DNA of 64,000 nt from Batillaria attramentaria (GCA_018292915.2 JACVVK020000441.1:212501-276500), one strand, 5' to 3'. Positions 42,359 to 53,639 are shown, numbered from the stretch's first letter. The notes: generated from the sequence alone by a model not told the origin. Program-made: numbers and translations.

Positions 42359-42431
42359 AAAAAAAAAAAAAAAAGAAGAAGAAGAAGAAGAAAAACGAGA
42401 AACCCAAACCCTAAACATTAGTGGAACTGAC

Positions 42432-42577
42432 CTCCTGCTGTGTTTCTTGCTCTTCAGGCAGTACTTGCAGACGAGGATGACGCAGATAACGATGATGAGT
42501 CCGCCCAGCACCCCGGCCAGCAGGATGATGAACGTGATGAATGACGACACAGTCGCCTCGCCGCCACCCACGTAATT
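42432..42577 (-). CDS. CBARP: CBARP-like exon 2: membrane helix (residues 56-103)
   Basis: Acceptor GTGTTGCAG before 42577, donor AGGAG/GTCAGT after 42432. Reads NYVGGGEATVSSFITFIILL, AGVLGGLIIVICVILVCKYC, LKSKKHSRR. A 25-residue hydrophobic helix (68-92) is followed by Cys and basic residues, which sets the N-outside, C-inside topology. In vertebrate CBARP the helix is likewise close to the N-terminus. Confidence 0.88.
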
Positions 42578-42589
42578 CTGCAACACGTC

Positions 42590-43070
42590 AAAAAGCATAT
42601 GTCGCAAATACGTCATAAAACACGCGTCACAAATACGTCACAAAACACTACACGTCAAAAGTACACGTCACATCACACGCCACACATCAGCTGACAAACC
42701 GCGGTTATTCTTTTGTAAGTATAGAGTCACAAACTGGAAACGTCAGCTGGTACAGTGCTCGCAGAATTTATTTTCTAGTCCGGTCCGTGCTTGTCAGTTC
42801 GAACACGTCAGCCGGCAAGCCACGTAATTGGAGATACGTCGCAAATTCACGCACGCCACCTAGCTTGCAAACCGCGGTCATAGTTAGGACACGTCACTGT
42901 CGTCACAAATTCTATCGTCACAGATTGGACACGCCAGGAGCTAATGTGTCGTCACAGTATGTCTGTCACCATCAACTGAACACGTCAGAGTGTTGTCACA
43001 GTTTCTGTCGTCACAGAGTCTACTTGGCATTTAGCAGAATAATAATAATTATGCCTGACGTCACAAACTG
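42590..43070. repeat. degenerate ACGTCA-rich array next to CBARP exon 2
   Basis: At least 20 occurrences of CGTCA within 480 bp, as CACGTCAC, ATACGTCACAAA and TCGTCACAGA variants at irregular 15-40 bp spacing. The motif is CRE-like (TGACGT on the other strand), but its density is better explained by an old tandem array. Confidence 0.65.
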
Positions 43071-43207
43071 GATTCAACAGCTGCACCGTATCGCCAGAGT
43101 AACAGAACATCGAGCATTTCAGGGAAAGTCACCCTCCTCCCTCGTAGGCCTGAAGTGATTGCGGGCAGACAGAAGGGAGAGGAAGGGGTGGGGGGGGGGG
43201 TTAGGCC

Positions 43208-43611
43208 TTAAAGATCTAAGCTTCCAACAAAAAGCTTTCCGAAGTGTGAAACATTTTTACATCGTCGACCGTGCAAGCACAGTCAACTCTGTCACAGCTG
43301 CAGAGTTTTCAGCGTCCCTGAAACCCCAATAAAAGCCAAGGGCAGCCTGATTTCACAGCTCAGTTTGCGTTTTGACACTGAGCGAGAAAGATCGTGCAGC
43401 ACTCAACATCCGCTAGACACTGTGGCGATGTGTCTCGCTCACTGACCAAAAGCCAAATAATGTCACGGCAAACTCGTGCTCTGGTTTTATGAGGGTTCCC
43501 GAAGAGCTGAAAACTCTGCAAGTGTGACAGAGTTGACTGTGCTTGCACGGTCGACTCTGTAAAATTTGTTCACACTTCGGAAAGCTTTTTGTTGGGAGCT
43601 TAGATCTTTAA
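43208..43611. mobile_element. 404-bp foldback element with about 100-bp inverted arms
   Basis: Ends TTAAAGATCTAAGC / AGCTTAGATCTTTAA. The arms also pair through AAAAAGCTTTCCGAAGTGTG, GTGCAAGCACAGTCAACTCT and GCAGAGTTTTCAGC. A diverged copy is at 54620-55031 and a shorter relative is at 14782-15005. Confidence 0.85.
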
Positions 43612-43790
43612 AGCCGCGCAAGCAACAAAGACTAGTTCGCAGTTGAGTGTACCTGCACCTACTTAAAAACAAAACAAAACAAAATGTAACGTTGGACAAA
43701 TGATGCAAACCGGTCTCTAAACCGGAGAGGCTGCACCTGCTAATTTATAGAACTCCCGATTACAAGAAAAAGTGCAGAAAAAAGCTATAA
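43612..43790 (-). mobile_element. family D retroposon, copy 2
   Basis: AGCCGCGCAAGCAACAAAGA, AATGTAACGTTGGACAAATG and GAACTCCCGATTACAAGAAA, as in copy 1 (35461-35678). It abuts the foldback element, sharing its TTTAA end. Confidence 0.7.
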
Positions 43791-44365
43791 CTAGGTAAAA
43801 TAAACATAAATACTAAGCGCATATACAGAAAAAATAAAACTTATCATCTCCTACGTGCTGCGGGCAGACAGACAGACAGACGCACACAGAACACCAACAA
43901 CAATAGTTCCCAGCCAATGGAAAAATGAAATGAAACTCGGAAATGTCTTACGAACTGCATCGAAGCGTACTTCACTTGTATGACGTTGAGAAGCACGAAA
44001 ACTCTACTCTTGTTGGCGGGCGGCATTCTGTCCCTCAGGTTCATGCCGCTCTCAAAATGACGAGCTGATATTATTTAGCATTCTCTGGTATTTAATTAGG
44101 ACCTGCCTCACTTATGAGCTTGCATGCAGCGTGCTTTTAGTAACTGAACAATCTAAACAGATCCAAACACGTGACGTCGGGGAAGGCGATTCCAACAGTA
44201 TTAGACTGGGTATGAACTTTCAAGCTGGCACGCAGACGCGAGTGCGCGCATTGCGAGGGATGAAATGAAAGCGGAGTCCCGCTTACTAGCCCGGATCAGA
44301 TTGTCCGTGGAAAGTAGAACAAAAATAGAGGTTGTTCCAGACACAGTTCTGTGACCGATCTCACC
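43791..44365. other. non-coding stretch, nothing recognised
   Basis: CBARP intron 1; no repeats or exons recognised apart from a short (CAGA)n at 43867-43882. Confidence 0.45.
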
Positions 44366-45395
44366 ACACCAGGTTCAAGCATAATCCCTTCTAAGTTCAA
44401 GCAAACTGTGCTCTGTTGACCAGTTTCACCCTGTACCACCACACCAGTTTCAAGCACTATTCTCTCCCTTGGCCTGTCTCACACAATATCACCACATCAG
44501 TTTCAAGCACACTTCTCTCCGTTGGCCTGTCTCACACAGTATCACCACGTCAGTTTCAAGCAAAATGCTCACAACAACAGTTTCAAGCCCAATTCTCTCC
44601 GCTGGCCTGTCTCACACAGTATCACCACATCAGTTTCAAGCAAAATGCTCCCCCGTTTCAAGCAAAATATTCTCTGCTGACCAATCTCACACAGTACCAC
44701 AACGCCAGTCTCAAGCAAAATTCTCCCAGGTTACAGGTAAATTTCTCCCATTATTTCCGTTCAACAGTCCAACATAGTACCATCACACCAGCGTCAAGCA
44801 AAGTTCTCCCAGGTTTCAAGCAACAATCTGTTGCTACTTCCACACCAGTATCAAGAAAAAAGTCGCCCCCGTTTCAAGCAACATTCTGTGTGGACTACTG
44901 CACCAGTTTCAAGCAAACTTCTCCCAAGTTTCAAACAACATTCTGTGTGGACTACCACAACAGTATCAAGCAAACTTCCCCCAGGTTTCAAGCAATATTC
45001 TGTTGGGACTACCACACCAGTTTTACGCAAATTTCTCCTAGGTTTCCTGCAGCTTTTTGTGTCCACTACCACACCAGTTTCAAGCAAAATTCTCCCAGGT
45101 TTCAAGCAACACTCTGTTGGACTACCACACCAGTTTTAAGCAAATTTCTCCTAGGTTTCCTGTGGCTTTTTGTGTCCACTACCACACCAGTTTCAAGGAA
45201 AATTCTCTAAGGTTTCAAGTAACATTCTGTTGGGACTACCACACCAGTTTCAAGCCAAACTCTCCCCCAAGTTTCAAGCAGCTCTCTGTAGTTACTCCCA
45301 CACCGGTATCAGGCAAAAGCCTCCCCCGTTTCAAGCAACATTCTCTTGGTACTTCCACACCAGTATCAAGCAAAGGTCTCCCTCGCTGACCAGCC
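44366..45395 (+). repeat. minisatellite with 55-60 bp units in CBARP intron 1
   Basis: About 17 units of the type CACCAGTTTCAAGCAAAxTTCTCCC...CAxTCTGT, with two or three alternating subtypes. Each unit has one or two TTTCAAGCA motifs. The open plus-strand frames of Ser/His/Phe composition follow the repeat and are not called. Confidence 0.9.
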
Positions 45396-45829
45396 TCGGC
45401 GCACCACCGCAGCAATATTTATACCGGAAGAAAGGAGCGGCAGGTAAATTGTCACCCACACGCGGCACCCACACGACCACCGCTTAAAAACAGCGAGCAA
45501 CGCAAATGGAAACACCAATCTCATATCGAAACCGGACGACTGAAAATAGTTTCAATAACAGGTAGGTATCGATAATCGCACAGGCACGGTTTCTGACGTC
45601 AGCGGTAAATTAGTGAAAGAGTTTGCGGTTCTGGCAATCGCTGGACACAATGTCGAACACACTAAGCACATCCGGAACTGGGCGCTGGTGCATGGAGAGA
45701 CAATTATCGAGTCTTAACAGCGACAGAAGAGCGAAAGGTCGTGGGTTCAAATCTTAATGAAATATTGTCTCTTCACCCTGGGATAGTAGGTGGGGAAAGA
45801 TTTGCATGACACGCTCTGTCGGTTTGACA

Positions 45830-46640
45830 TATTTTGTAGGACATGTTCTGCCAAATTACATTTACATGAAACACTCTGCCGGTTCAAATTTTTGCATGAA
45901 ATGCTCTGCCTGTAGCAATTTTATATGACACGCTCAGTCAGTTGAAATTTTGTGTGACACGCTCAGCCAGTTGAAATTTTGCATGAAATGTGCTGCGATT
46001 TAATATCGTGCATGGTCGAACCTCTGCTGCTTCAAACTGTGCTTGAATCGCTGTTACTTCGAATTTTGCAAGTTACACTCAGTTATTTCAAAGTCTACAC
46101 GACGCTCTGTCAGTTCAGTTTTAGCATGACACTCTGTCAGTTCAAATCTTGAATGGCACTCCGTCAGTTCAAATTTTGCACGGCAAGCTCTGTCAGTTCA
46201 AAATTTGCATGACACGACCTGCCAGTTCAAACGTTGCACGAAACGCGCTCCGATTTAATGTCTTGCACGAAGCTCTGCCACTTCAAACTATGCATGAAAC
46301 GCAAACCGTTACTTCAAATTTTGAACGAAGCTCTGCCACTTCAAACTATGCATGAAACGCAAACCGTTACTTCAAATTTTGAACGAAGCTCTGCCACTTC
46401 AAACTATGCATGAAACGCAAACCGTTACTTCAAATTTTGAACGAAGCTCTGCCACTTCAAACTATGCATGAAACGCAAACCGTTACTTCAAATTTTGAAC
46501 GAAGCTCTGCCACTTCAAACTTTGCATGAAACGCAAACCGTTACTTCAATTTTGCACGAAGCTCTGCCATTTCAGTTCCAACAAGACACGCTCTGCCAGT
46601 TCAAATTCTGCATGACACGCTGTGAGTTCAAACTGTACAC
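45830..46640 (+). repeat. tandem array with a recent 58-bp homogenised core
   Basis: Flanking units of 28-60 bp (CACGCTCTGTCAGTTCAAATTT) are diverged, but 46271-46560 holds five nearly identical 58-bp units (AGCTCTGCCA at 46271, 46329, 46387, 46445 and 46503). Confidence 0.9.
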
Positions 46641-46793
46641 GCTTCAGTCGCCATTCAATCAGCCACCTCTTTGACCATTGCTACACAGTGATGCTCAGAG
46701 TATTGTCCCTCTTGCAGTGTGTCTACAGAACATAATATACCATCAGTTACGACTCAACACAGACACTGTTAGCAGCTCACGGCTGTGCTACAC

Positions 46794-48411
46794 CAAAGAC
46801 CTTAGATAATAAGACGGATCACTCCTTCTTAGGCCTTACTAAGAAAAGCGAGGACAGAGTAGGAGTTACGTCCCTTTGCGTGGGCAGGCTGAGGCCGTGT
46901 GTTCCAGTGATGAGTAACTCTGAACCTATACACAATTCTTAACACATCACGGTGAAAAAAACGATTCATAGCACAGGAATATTTTCATTTTGAATCTTAG
47001 AGCCCTTCCTACCTCTGATAATAAAAAAATTATGTTATAATCCAGTGTGTTAAGAAGTGAAAAATATAAAATACCTTTACTGATAAAGCACACTATGTAT
47101 ATATGACTGTAAAGACTGAAGCTTGCACTGCCTAGTTCTTGTTGAAAGCTGATGTGTGTCACACACACACACACACACACACACACCACCACCACCACCA
47201 CCACCACCACCACCACCAGTATGAATGATGAAAGGAAATGTTACAGGGTTTATACACTTTTTATTCGTAACTCAGCTTCATAAGTTTCCTGTGTTTTTTT
47301 TTTTGTTGTTTTTTTTTTGCTGCCCCAACTCCCAGGTCATGGGTGGAACCCACGGAGGGCTCGGAAGCTGGGACAATTTTTATTATGCATGATGATGGAG
47401 ATGAGGATGATAGTAAGATGATGCTATGGAGGTCCATGTGGTTTGGGACTGCGGGACAGGGCCGCATTCCACGCTTCCTGTCATAAATATCCCGGCATTA
47501 ACCAGGCCCGGGAATTACGGCACCTGCGGTGCCGGCCGTGTAATCATCCACATCATAAGACGTGTCATACTAAGGGAAGCACCCCCAAAGTCGCACCCCT
47601 GTGTTTTTTTTTCAACATTTTTCTTCTGAAGCATGAGCTTGTGTCCTTCAAAGTGAAATTGAGGCGAACATTAGATCGCAAATTTCACCTGGACATAAAA
47701 ATAGACTGTCTTTCATTTCTGCCTGCAGCACCTGTATGAGGGACGCTCTCACTTTTTTCCCAACAAGCAGCTTGTCAATGTTTTCTACGTAGGTTGCTTC
47801 GAGCGTACCTACAACCTCTGTTAGCCTCCTGCTAGGAACAGACAGTCCTGATCCTTTCATATTCTCAAACTGTTTGTTTACTAACAGTAATTCTGACTGA
47901 GATCCTGTCAGACACCATGTCAACAAACCATTGCACAGTTCACACATTTTCATTGGAAGTTTCCGTGCAATGTATCCGGAAATGTACACAAGTACATTTG
48001 TTTCGGCAGATTTGAGAAGTGGATCTTTTGGTGACACTGCCAAAAGAAACTCGATGTCAGTTTGCTGTCCGTTTCCTGCACCTAGCACAGGTTCATCAGA
48101 CTCAGACTCTGAGGGAACAATGCAATGATTTGTTGACAGTGTCTGTCAGTGTCAGCAGGAATTTGTCAGAATCTTCTCGGCAGTTGCTGCCAGCACTGTG
48201 CACAAGCGGAAAAGCGGAAAAAATGATTTCCCAGCACAGCTTTTCTTGTTGCGAGCGTTCGAACAAGAAATTGCGCTGCAGAAATCTCCTCCCGTCTTCA
48301 CCCGGTCAGCCATCTTTGCCTACAGTAGCCTGCCGCGAAGGGGGATAACTCTGCCGAAGCCGTCCTCGCACTTACGGCTGAAGTGATCCGTCTTATTATC
48401 TAAGGTCTTTG
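46794..48411 (-). mobile_element. P-like DNA transposon relic, 1.6 kb
   Basis: An exact 30-bp terminal inverted repeat (46794-46823 and 48382-48411; CAAAGACCTTAGATAATAAG...) is flanked by the direct repeat GCTACAC (46787-46793 and 48412-48418). CA...TG ends, about 30-bp arms and a THAP/P-type transposase end inside all fit the P superfamily, although P normally duplicates 8 bp. It inserted into the roughly 100-bp tandem repeat that continues at 48413. Internally deleted; the 46947-47470 part holds a (AC)n-(ACC)n run and repeat F. Confidence 0.8.
47648..48088 (-). pseudogene. C-terminal fragment of a P/THAP9-like transposase
   Basis: About 146 codons include NVLVYISGYIARKLPMKMCE, LCNGLLTWCLTGSQSELLLV, then a helical tail (SRRLTEVVGTLEATYVENID) to the stop at 47648. 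The YISGYxARKL...C..C pattern is the C-terminal end of P-element and THAP9-type transposases. The DNA-binding and catalytic parts are missing, so the copy is inactive. Confidence 0.65.
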
Positions 48412-48412
48412 G

Positions 48413-48720
48413 CTACACGCCTGACGTTCGGTGGTGATAATCGTGTTGATGACAACACCATTATATGCGGACTTACAGAAACACAATCCGATATTTCTGT
48501 TCTTGGTTGTGCTACACGCCTAACGTTTGGCGGTGGTAATCGTGCGGATGACGACTCATTCATTATACGCGGACTTAAAGAAACACCAACCGTTATTTCT
48601 ATTCTTGGTTGTGCTACACGTCTGACGTTTGGCGGTGGTAATCGTGCGGATGACGACATCATTATATGCGGACTTAAAGAAACACAATCCGATATTGCTA
48701 TTGTATATTGGCTTCACATA
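48413..48720 (+). repeat. tandem repeat of about 100 bp, three units
   Basis: Units start CTACACGCCTGACGTTCGG-like at 48413, 48512 and 48614 and contain GGTGGTAATCGTGCGGATGA and AAGAAACACAATCCGATATT. The P-like element lies at its left edge. Confidence 0.88.
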
Positions 48721-49545
48721 TGGTCGGACAGCTGTGCTTGTGAGCGCGCCTGTACGCTCCAAACAGTCCGCCCTAAGGTTAGTAGAGCTCTACATGCAAC
48801 ACACCGACGTTTACTGGCCGTGCGAACGAAATAAACTTTGACGGTTGCCTTAGGATTTAACGCCCTCTTTCACCACGTAAGGTGACAGCATTCTCCTACG
48901 CGGCTGGTCCTTTAGCCAGGAGTTCCCTCCTTCATTCTCTCCGCCAGCCATCCTACCTTGAAATGTTCAAGATAAATCTGAAAACTCATCTGGTCCCTAT
49001 TCAATTGTTCGCATCATGTTCTTTGCATACGCGTGTCGTTGCGCTTAGGCTCTGACCTTATGGCCCTGTATATTTTTGAATACATTTCTTCCTTTTCACC
49101 CGTTATTTTATTTCATCTTTAAGCGCTTAGAACTACCATTCATTAATAGATTACAGCGCTATATTATTGTTATTATTATTATTACTATTATTTATCAAAG
49201 AGGGGCGCGGGGCAAGAGGAAAAAGCCAACACAAATATAATATTTGGCTCCCTGCCTAGAAATGTCGAATGATGAGTCTTTAACACACGAAGTACACCAA
49301 AAACGCGGATGGACACACCTATCGTCATCTGAAAAAAGGCCTTACCGCTATGACGCTCACCGCCTTTTACCTGATAACGGTAGATATTGATCAGTCTCGT
49401 CTACGTACAACTATGACAATTACCACTTTTCCCGGGGCTTCCCTCCATACACAATGACGTCAGACGTCATCTCACTCTGCTTCTGTCGTCATATTTGCTT
49501 GTGATAGTATCTACCCTTATATGGATAGACGCTGGTGATGCAGGA
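48721..49545. other. non-coding stretch, mostly unrecognised
   Basis: 48848-48885 is a decayed SINE A 3' end (GGATTTAACGCCCTCTTTCA). An AT-rich (TTA)n run is at 49165-49190. 48950-49170 resembles other old retroposon tails (AGCGCTTAGAACTAC), but I cannot assign it. Confidence 0.45.
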
Positions 49546-49704
49546 GTGGGTGGGTGGGTGTCTGGGATTTTAACGTCCTTTTCCACCACACAAGGGTGAT
49601 ATCAAAGACGGGGGCAACGAGAAAAAGGCCAGCACAAATATTTGGCCCCAGCCGGGATTCGAACTCACGACCCGAGCATTGAAAGTCCAGCGCTCTACCA
49701 CTCG
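49546..49704 (-). repeat. SINE family A, copy A20, head truncated
   Basis: Runs from GGTGGGTGTCTGGGATTTTAACG to CTCTACCACTCGG. The flanks GGTGATGCAGGA and GGTGGCGCAGGA are probably a decayed target-site duplication. Confidence 0.82.
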
Positions 49705-49734
49705 GTGGTGGCGCAGGAAGAAGACATTTAACTC

Positions 49735-49870
49735 TTAAAAGCCCAGGCCCGACCACCTCCCTACCCACTATATGATAAGACTGGTTAAAGCGAAACAGCC
49801 ACTGCACACCAGTAGCAACCACTTCAAGCCACTATTACATAAGGCGTGGGCCTTTACGCAAGGCCCCAGA
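49735..49870 (-). repeat. dispersed repeat H, copy 4, inverted
   Basis: TAAGACTGGTTAAAG, CACACCAGTAGCAACCACTT, CAAGCCACTATTACATAAGG in inverse order to the copy at 8512. Confidence 0.65.
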
Positions 49871-49934
49871 CCGCAGGATTTTTTCAACCTATTAGTTAAA
49901 AAAAAAAAAAAAAATTATTTTTAGCCTCAACGTT

Positions 49935-50190
49935 ACCATCTGCTGTGGAAATGTTCAGTCCACAAAATTTGAAAATAAACGCAACTCTAAATTCCGGAAC
50001 TTTAACTGCTGAGCTGACCCTTCGCACCACGTGACTGTAATGTGTTCATGTCCAGTGGGTGAGAAAATGAGTGTGGTTCACGTGAGCGTGCGTGTTGGGT
50101 TTACCTCGCGGCGCTTCGAGCCAGTTAAAAGAAATTGGGTAAAGCGCCAACACAATATTCAGTTGTTATTATTATTATTATCTGCCGGTC
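49935..50190 (+). repeat. SINE family C, copy 6, 3' part
   Basis: CTGTGGAAATGTTCAGTCC, GCTGAGCTGACCCTTCGCAC and GGGTAAAGCGCC with an (ATT)n tail. Head and core are missing. Confidence 0.85.
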
Positions 50191-50217
50191 ATTTCACAGT
50201 GTCCAGTCGAAAGGAGA

Positions 50218-50218
<1 letters not shown>

Positions 50219-50264
<46 letters not shown>

Positions 50265-50288
50265 GGGGGGGGGGGGGGGGAGGGGGGG
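50219..50288. repeat. 70-bp poly-G tract
   Basis: Sixty-plus G with two single-A interruptions, one of the longest G-runs in the window besides that at 15942-15992. A strong G-quadruplex candidate. Confidence 0.92.
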
Positions 50289-50404
50289 AATACGGAGCAT
50301 AAACACAAGTACTTCTGCCGACCTTCTCCTTTCTCGGTGATAATTACAAAATAGTCACGTTGGTTGTTTTTTTTTGTTGTTGTTGTTGCTTTGATTTGTT
50401 TTAC

Positions 50405-50691
50405 TTTATTATCTCATTCGGAAAATTCGGGCTGCTTCCCCTGGAAGCGCGTCGCCGCGGAGCAGCGCCACCCAATATCCATCCTTTTTTTGTCCATTTT
50501 ACAAGGGAGGAAAGCCGGATGACCCGGAGAGAAACCCCCGATGAGCAGCCCGTACGGCCAGGAAAAACCGGTATCACATATCACAAGCTCGACCTGGGCT
50601 CGAACCCACGCTTCATCGCCATGACTGGTGACGGCCGTTCAGTAGCGCAGCGGCTAAATCCGACGCGCTACCTATTAGACCACCGCTCACC
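50405..50691 (-). repeat. SINE family B, copy 3
   Basis: Inverse orientation, full length: CGGAAAATTCGGGCTGC at the 3' side, GATGACCCGGAGAGAAACCC core, and the tRNA head ending CCTATTAGACCACCGCTCAC. Confidence 0.88.
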
Positions 50692-50804
50692 GTTTGCAAC
50701 GCGCAGGTCACAAAATACAATGCAAATGAGGCAGGGTAGGGAGTATGGGGAGCGGCATTATGATATTATGTATTTCCCTTGTTTTCTTTGATTTGTACAG
50801 TTGT

Positions 50805-51275
50805 TAAAAGTGCATTTGATGCCAATGTTGGGGTTTTTGATGAAAAGGGGCATGTTTGGCGTGTTGATGAACGGCAGACTGGACTTGAGGCGTGACCTAT
50901 TTTTAAGCATATATCCTTGGGCCAGTGTGGGGGCATGAATAAAAGAGTGCGCAGTTTGGAACTATTTCAGTAAGTGGGGTTGGCACAGGCGCCGCATCAG
51001 TAGACTATCTGAAGCTCCATTTTTAGTGTGCAGCTTGTCGACGGACATGTCTTGCGCCTGGAAACCCTTGTCTGTTTTGGTGGGCAAAATTGTTTTGAAG
51101 CCGGGAAGTGTGCTGTGCAGTTCTCCTGACTGGTAACCTGCATGTTGTAAATGTAGTCGTTTCGGACGACTACAGCTGCTTGACATTAGTAGGAGCAACA
51201 GAGCTGGGGAAAAACGACTGTATTCTGTGACCGGCATGTGGTGACCGCTTTCTCCGTTCGTTCGTCTCACCAAGG
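50805..51275 (+). repeat. dispersed repeat E, copy 2
   Basis: The uninterrupted counterpart of 35165-35800, about 470 bp. No coding capacity or clear ends. Confidence 0.7.
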
Positions 51276-51689
51276 GAAGCAACTACCGATTTTGTCAGAA
51301 AGTCAGTGAACAAGGCTTAAGAACGACCACGTCCCTTAGAGTCGGGGGGAAAAAAGTCGGTGTATCTTAAAAAAAAAAAAAATCGTACAGTCCCAGGATT
51401 CTAAGATGATAACATACACGCCATTTTTTTATAGTCTGTTTTTAGTATTTACAGCATAGACACACATACATGGAAGTAGATACACTTTAGACAAATAAAC
51501 AAGCGGACTGAGATAAGTGGATTCACACAAAACAAAGCAAAAACAAGAACTGATAGATAAACAAACGAGAGGAGAGAAGAAGGAGAAAAAAAAAAGGAAA
51601 AAGAGAAAAGAGAGGAGAGAAGATACACGCCATTTTACGCATGTCGTACCGCGCAAGTGTATACCACGTCTTTGACTCTTTTTTTTTTC

Positions 51690-52360
51690 CGGTTATGGCC
51701 CAGTGTGCGAAAATCAGGCAAGATTAACGGTTCCTTGACGGCTCTTACTGCAGCAAACACGAGTATAATAAACCACTAAGCTAAATTTAACTCCCCACAG
51801 ACAACAATTCATAATGATTTTTACTTAGAGAGGTCTCTGACGCGGAACCCCAAACTTACTTGGTTGGAACGGAGCTGAATATTTGGTGTATAACTATTTT
51901 TTTTTTCAGTTAGGCTACTGGGCCCGTATGTAAAAGTCGGGGTTAGGGAGTTTAGCCCCGGGTTAGAGTCTAACCTCGAACTAAACTAGCTCTAGGGTTA
52001 AAATTTATGTTGTTTTTGTTTTAAATCAGGAAGCGGGTCCATTCCAGCAAGGTGCTTATGCCGTTATAGAAGGAGTTTTGTATTGTCGCTTATTTTTTTA
52101 ATTTAATTTTGTTTTGGGGTTTCCTTTGTCCTAGTCTGGGTTAGGCCGGTAGTCGTGGGTTAAATTAACCTCGAGTTTTACATACGGGCCCTGATGTACA
52201 ACCCCAGACTTACTTGGGAGGAATTGAGTTAAAAGGAGCCGGTTCCTTGGCGGCTCTTACTGCAGTAAGCACGAGTATAATAAAAGTGCAACACTCCCAC
52301 TAAACCAAATTTTATTTAATTGATTTTTTTCTAACCGCTGCACAACACCAAATTTCTTGG
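51690..52360 (+). repeat. dispersed repeat L, copies 2 and 3, around a MITE
   Basis: 51715-51920 and 52191-52360 both contain GGCTCTTACTGCAG and CACGAGTATAATA blocks of repeat L. The first copy is broken at CTACTG by the CWG MITE and continues as ATGTACAACCCCAGACTTAC. Confidence 0.75.
51921..52190. mobile_element. CWG-target MITE, copy 3
   Basis: 270 bp between CTG triplets (51918-51920 and 52191-52193). Ends GGCCCGTATGTAAAAGTCGG and CTCGAGTTTTACATACGGGCC. Repeat L copy 1 (41960-41975, ACTGGTGCACAACCC) shows the unoccupied target, which supports the CTG duplication. Confidence 0.88.
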
Positions 52361-52361
52361 T

Positions 52362-52370
<9 letters not shown>

Positions 52371-52423
<53 letters not shown>
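52371..52423. repeat. (GA)n microsatellite
   Basis: About 26 GA units. Confidence 0.95.
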
Positions 52424-52427
<4 letters not shown>

Positions 52428-52579
52428 GTACATACGTACATACATACAGACAGACATGCAGTTACAAAAATATAGCGAATAGCGATGGATACAAAGATAC
52501 ACAGACGCATATAGAGGGGTCCTGCGTATCAGACACGCATATCGTTTCAGTTTAAACACAAAACCACTCACCTGAGTGT

Positions 52580-52686
52580 CTCACACACACACAGACACAG
52601 ACACACACACACACAGACACAGACACACACAGACACACACACACCGTCCACACACACACACACACACAGAGACAGACACAGACACA

Positions 52687-52747
<61 letters not shown>

Positions 52748-52756
52748 GCACACACC
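52580..52756. repeat. (CA)n with CAGA interruptions
   Basis: A 175-bp compound microsatellite. Cys/Val and His/Thr frames across it are artefacts. Confidence 0.95.
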
Positions 52757-53400
52757 AGACTGTGCCGATTATGATTCTGAGCGATTTACGAGCAACACAG
52801 ATTCCTTTGCTTCCCATACAAATGTGATGGCATCTGTCTACCTCCGGCTCTCAATGGGAAATACACACGGCTCAAATTTCGCACGCTCAACACTGTACAA
52901 CTCACGATTCAGAACGCACTTATCGATTTTACCCCTCCCCACCCCACCCCACTCCTCTCCCTCTCTCGGCTGTATCGCTCACAGCCCATTGTTGGAAGGA
53001 CAGCCAGCACGGTTGCTCTTGATTTAAAAGGAAAAAAATCTCTCTCCCTCTCTCTCTCTCTCTGTCCCTGTGGGATTATTTTTCCGCTGGAATTTCCTCT
53101 CTTCTTCTCGGTGCTTTTGTCAAGAGATGCATCCTCCCCAAATCTCATCAGTGGAAACTCGGTCAAAGACGTCACTGGTGTCAGAAGTGGTCACCGAAAA
53201 GATCAGGCGTTATCTTATATATATATATATATGTGTACCAGACTTAAAGGTCATCTGAACATTTTTGTGCTCACAGACCGTTCCGAGCTGTTTTCGTGGC
53301 ATCTGTCCTCGCTCCACTTAGACACCTGGACAGTGACAGCGTCTGTAATGCTTGCACTGAGCCAACCGAAGCGTACTCGATGAGTACCGTGCCACACTGA
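52757..53400. other. non-coding stretch, nothing recognised
   Basis: A short (TA)n at 53216-53233 and pyrimidine runs at 53041-53063. 53280-53380 is weakly like 59300-59350 (CACCTGxACAxTGACAGCGTC). Confidence 0.45.
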
Positions 53401-53560
53401 ACGCTCCATTAGTGTAACAACAGTCGCAGATTTTGAATGTTCGACCGCTCGCGCAAAGTGTAAACATTGTTTCGCATTAAGAGCTGTACTAATCATTAAG
53501 ATACATTATTTCGAGCGTACAGGCGCACTCACGGGCGAAACTGATCCGAAACATTCGTTG
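53401..53560 (-). repeat. dispersed repeat J, copy 2
   Basis: TGAATGTTCGACCGCTCGCG, TAAGAGCTGTACTAAT and TTTCGAGCGTAC match 5810-5960 in inverse orientation. Confidence 0.65.
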
Positions 53561-53639
53561 GCTAATTAAAGACGGAATAAGGCAATGAGGGATCCACGAT
53601 AGCACTTCTAGGGAAAACAAACCCGCCAAAACCTACACT

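Noticed and set aside
44416..45487. 264-codon plus-strand frame with Phe/His/Ser repeats
   Set aside because: Follows the 55-60 bp minisatellite, which happens to lack stops in one frame. No start context or partner exons.
48019..48348. Plus-strand frame near the P-like element
   Set aside because: Antisense to and beyond the transposase relic; no domain.
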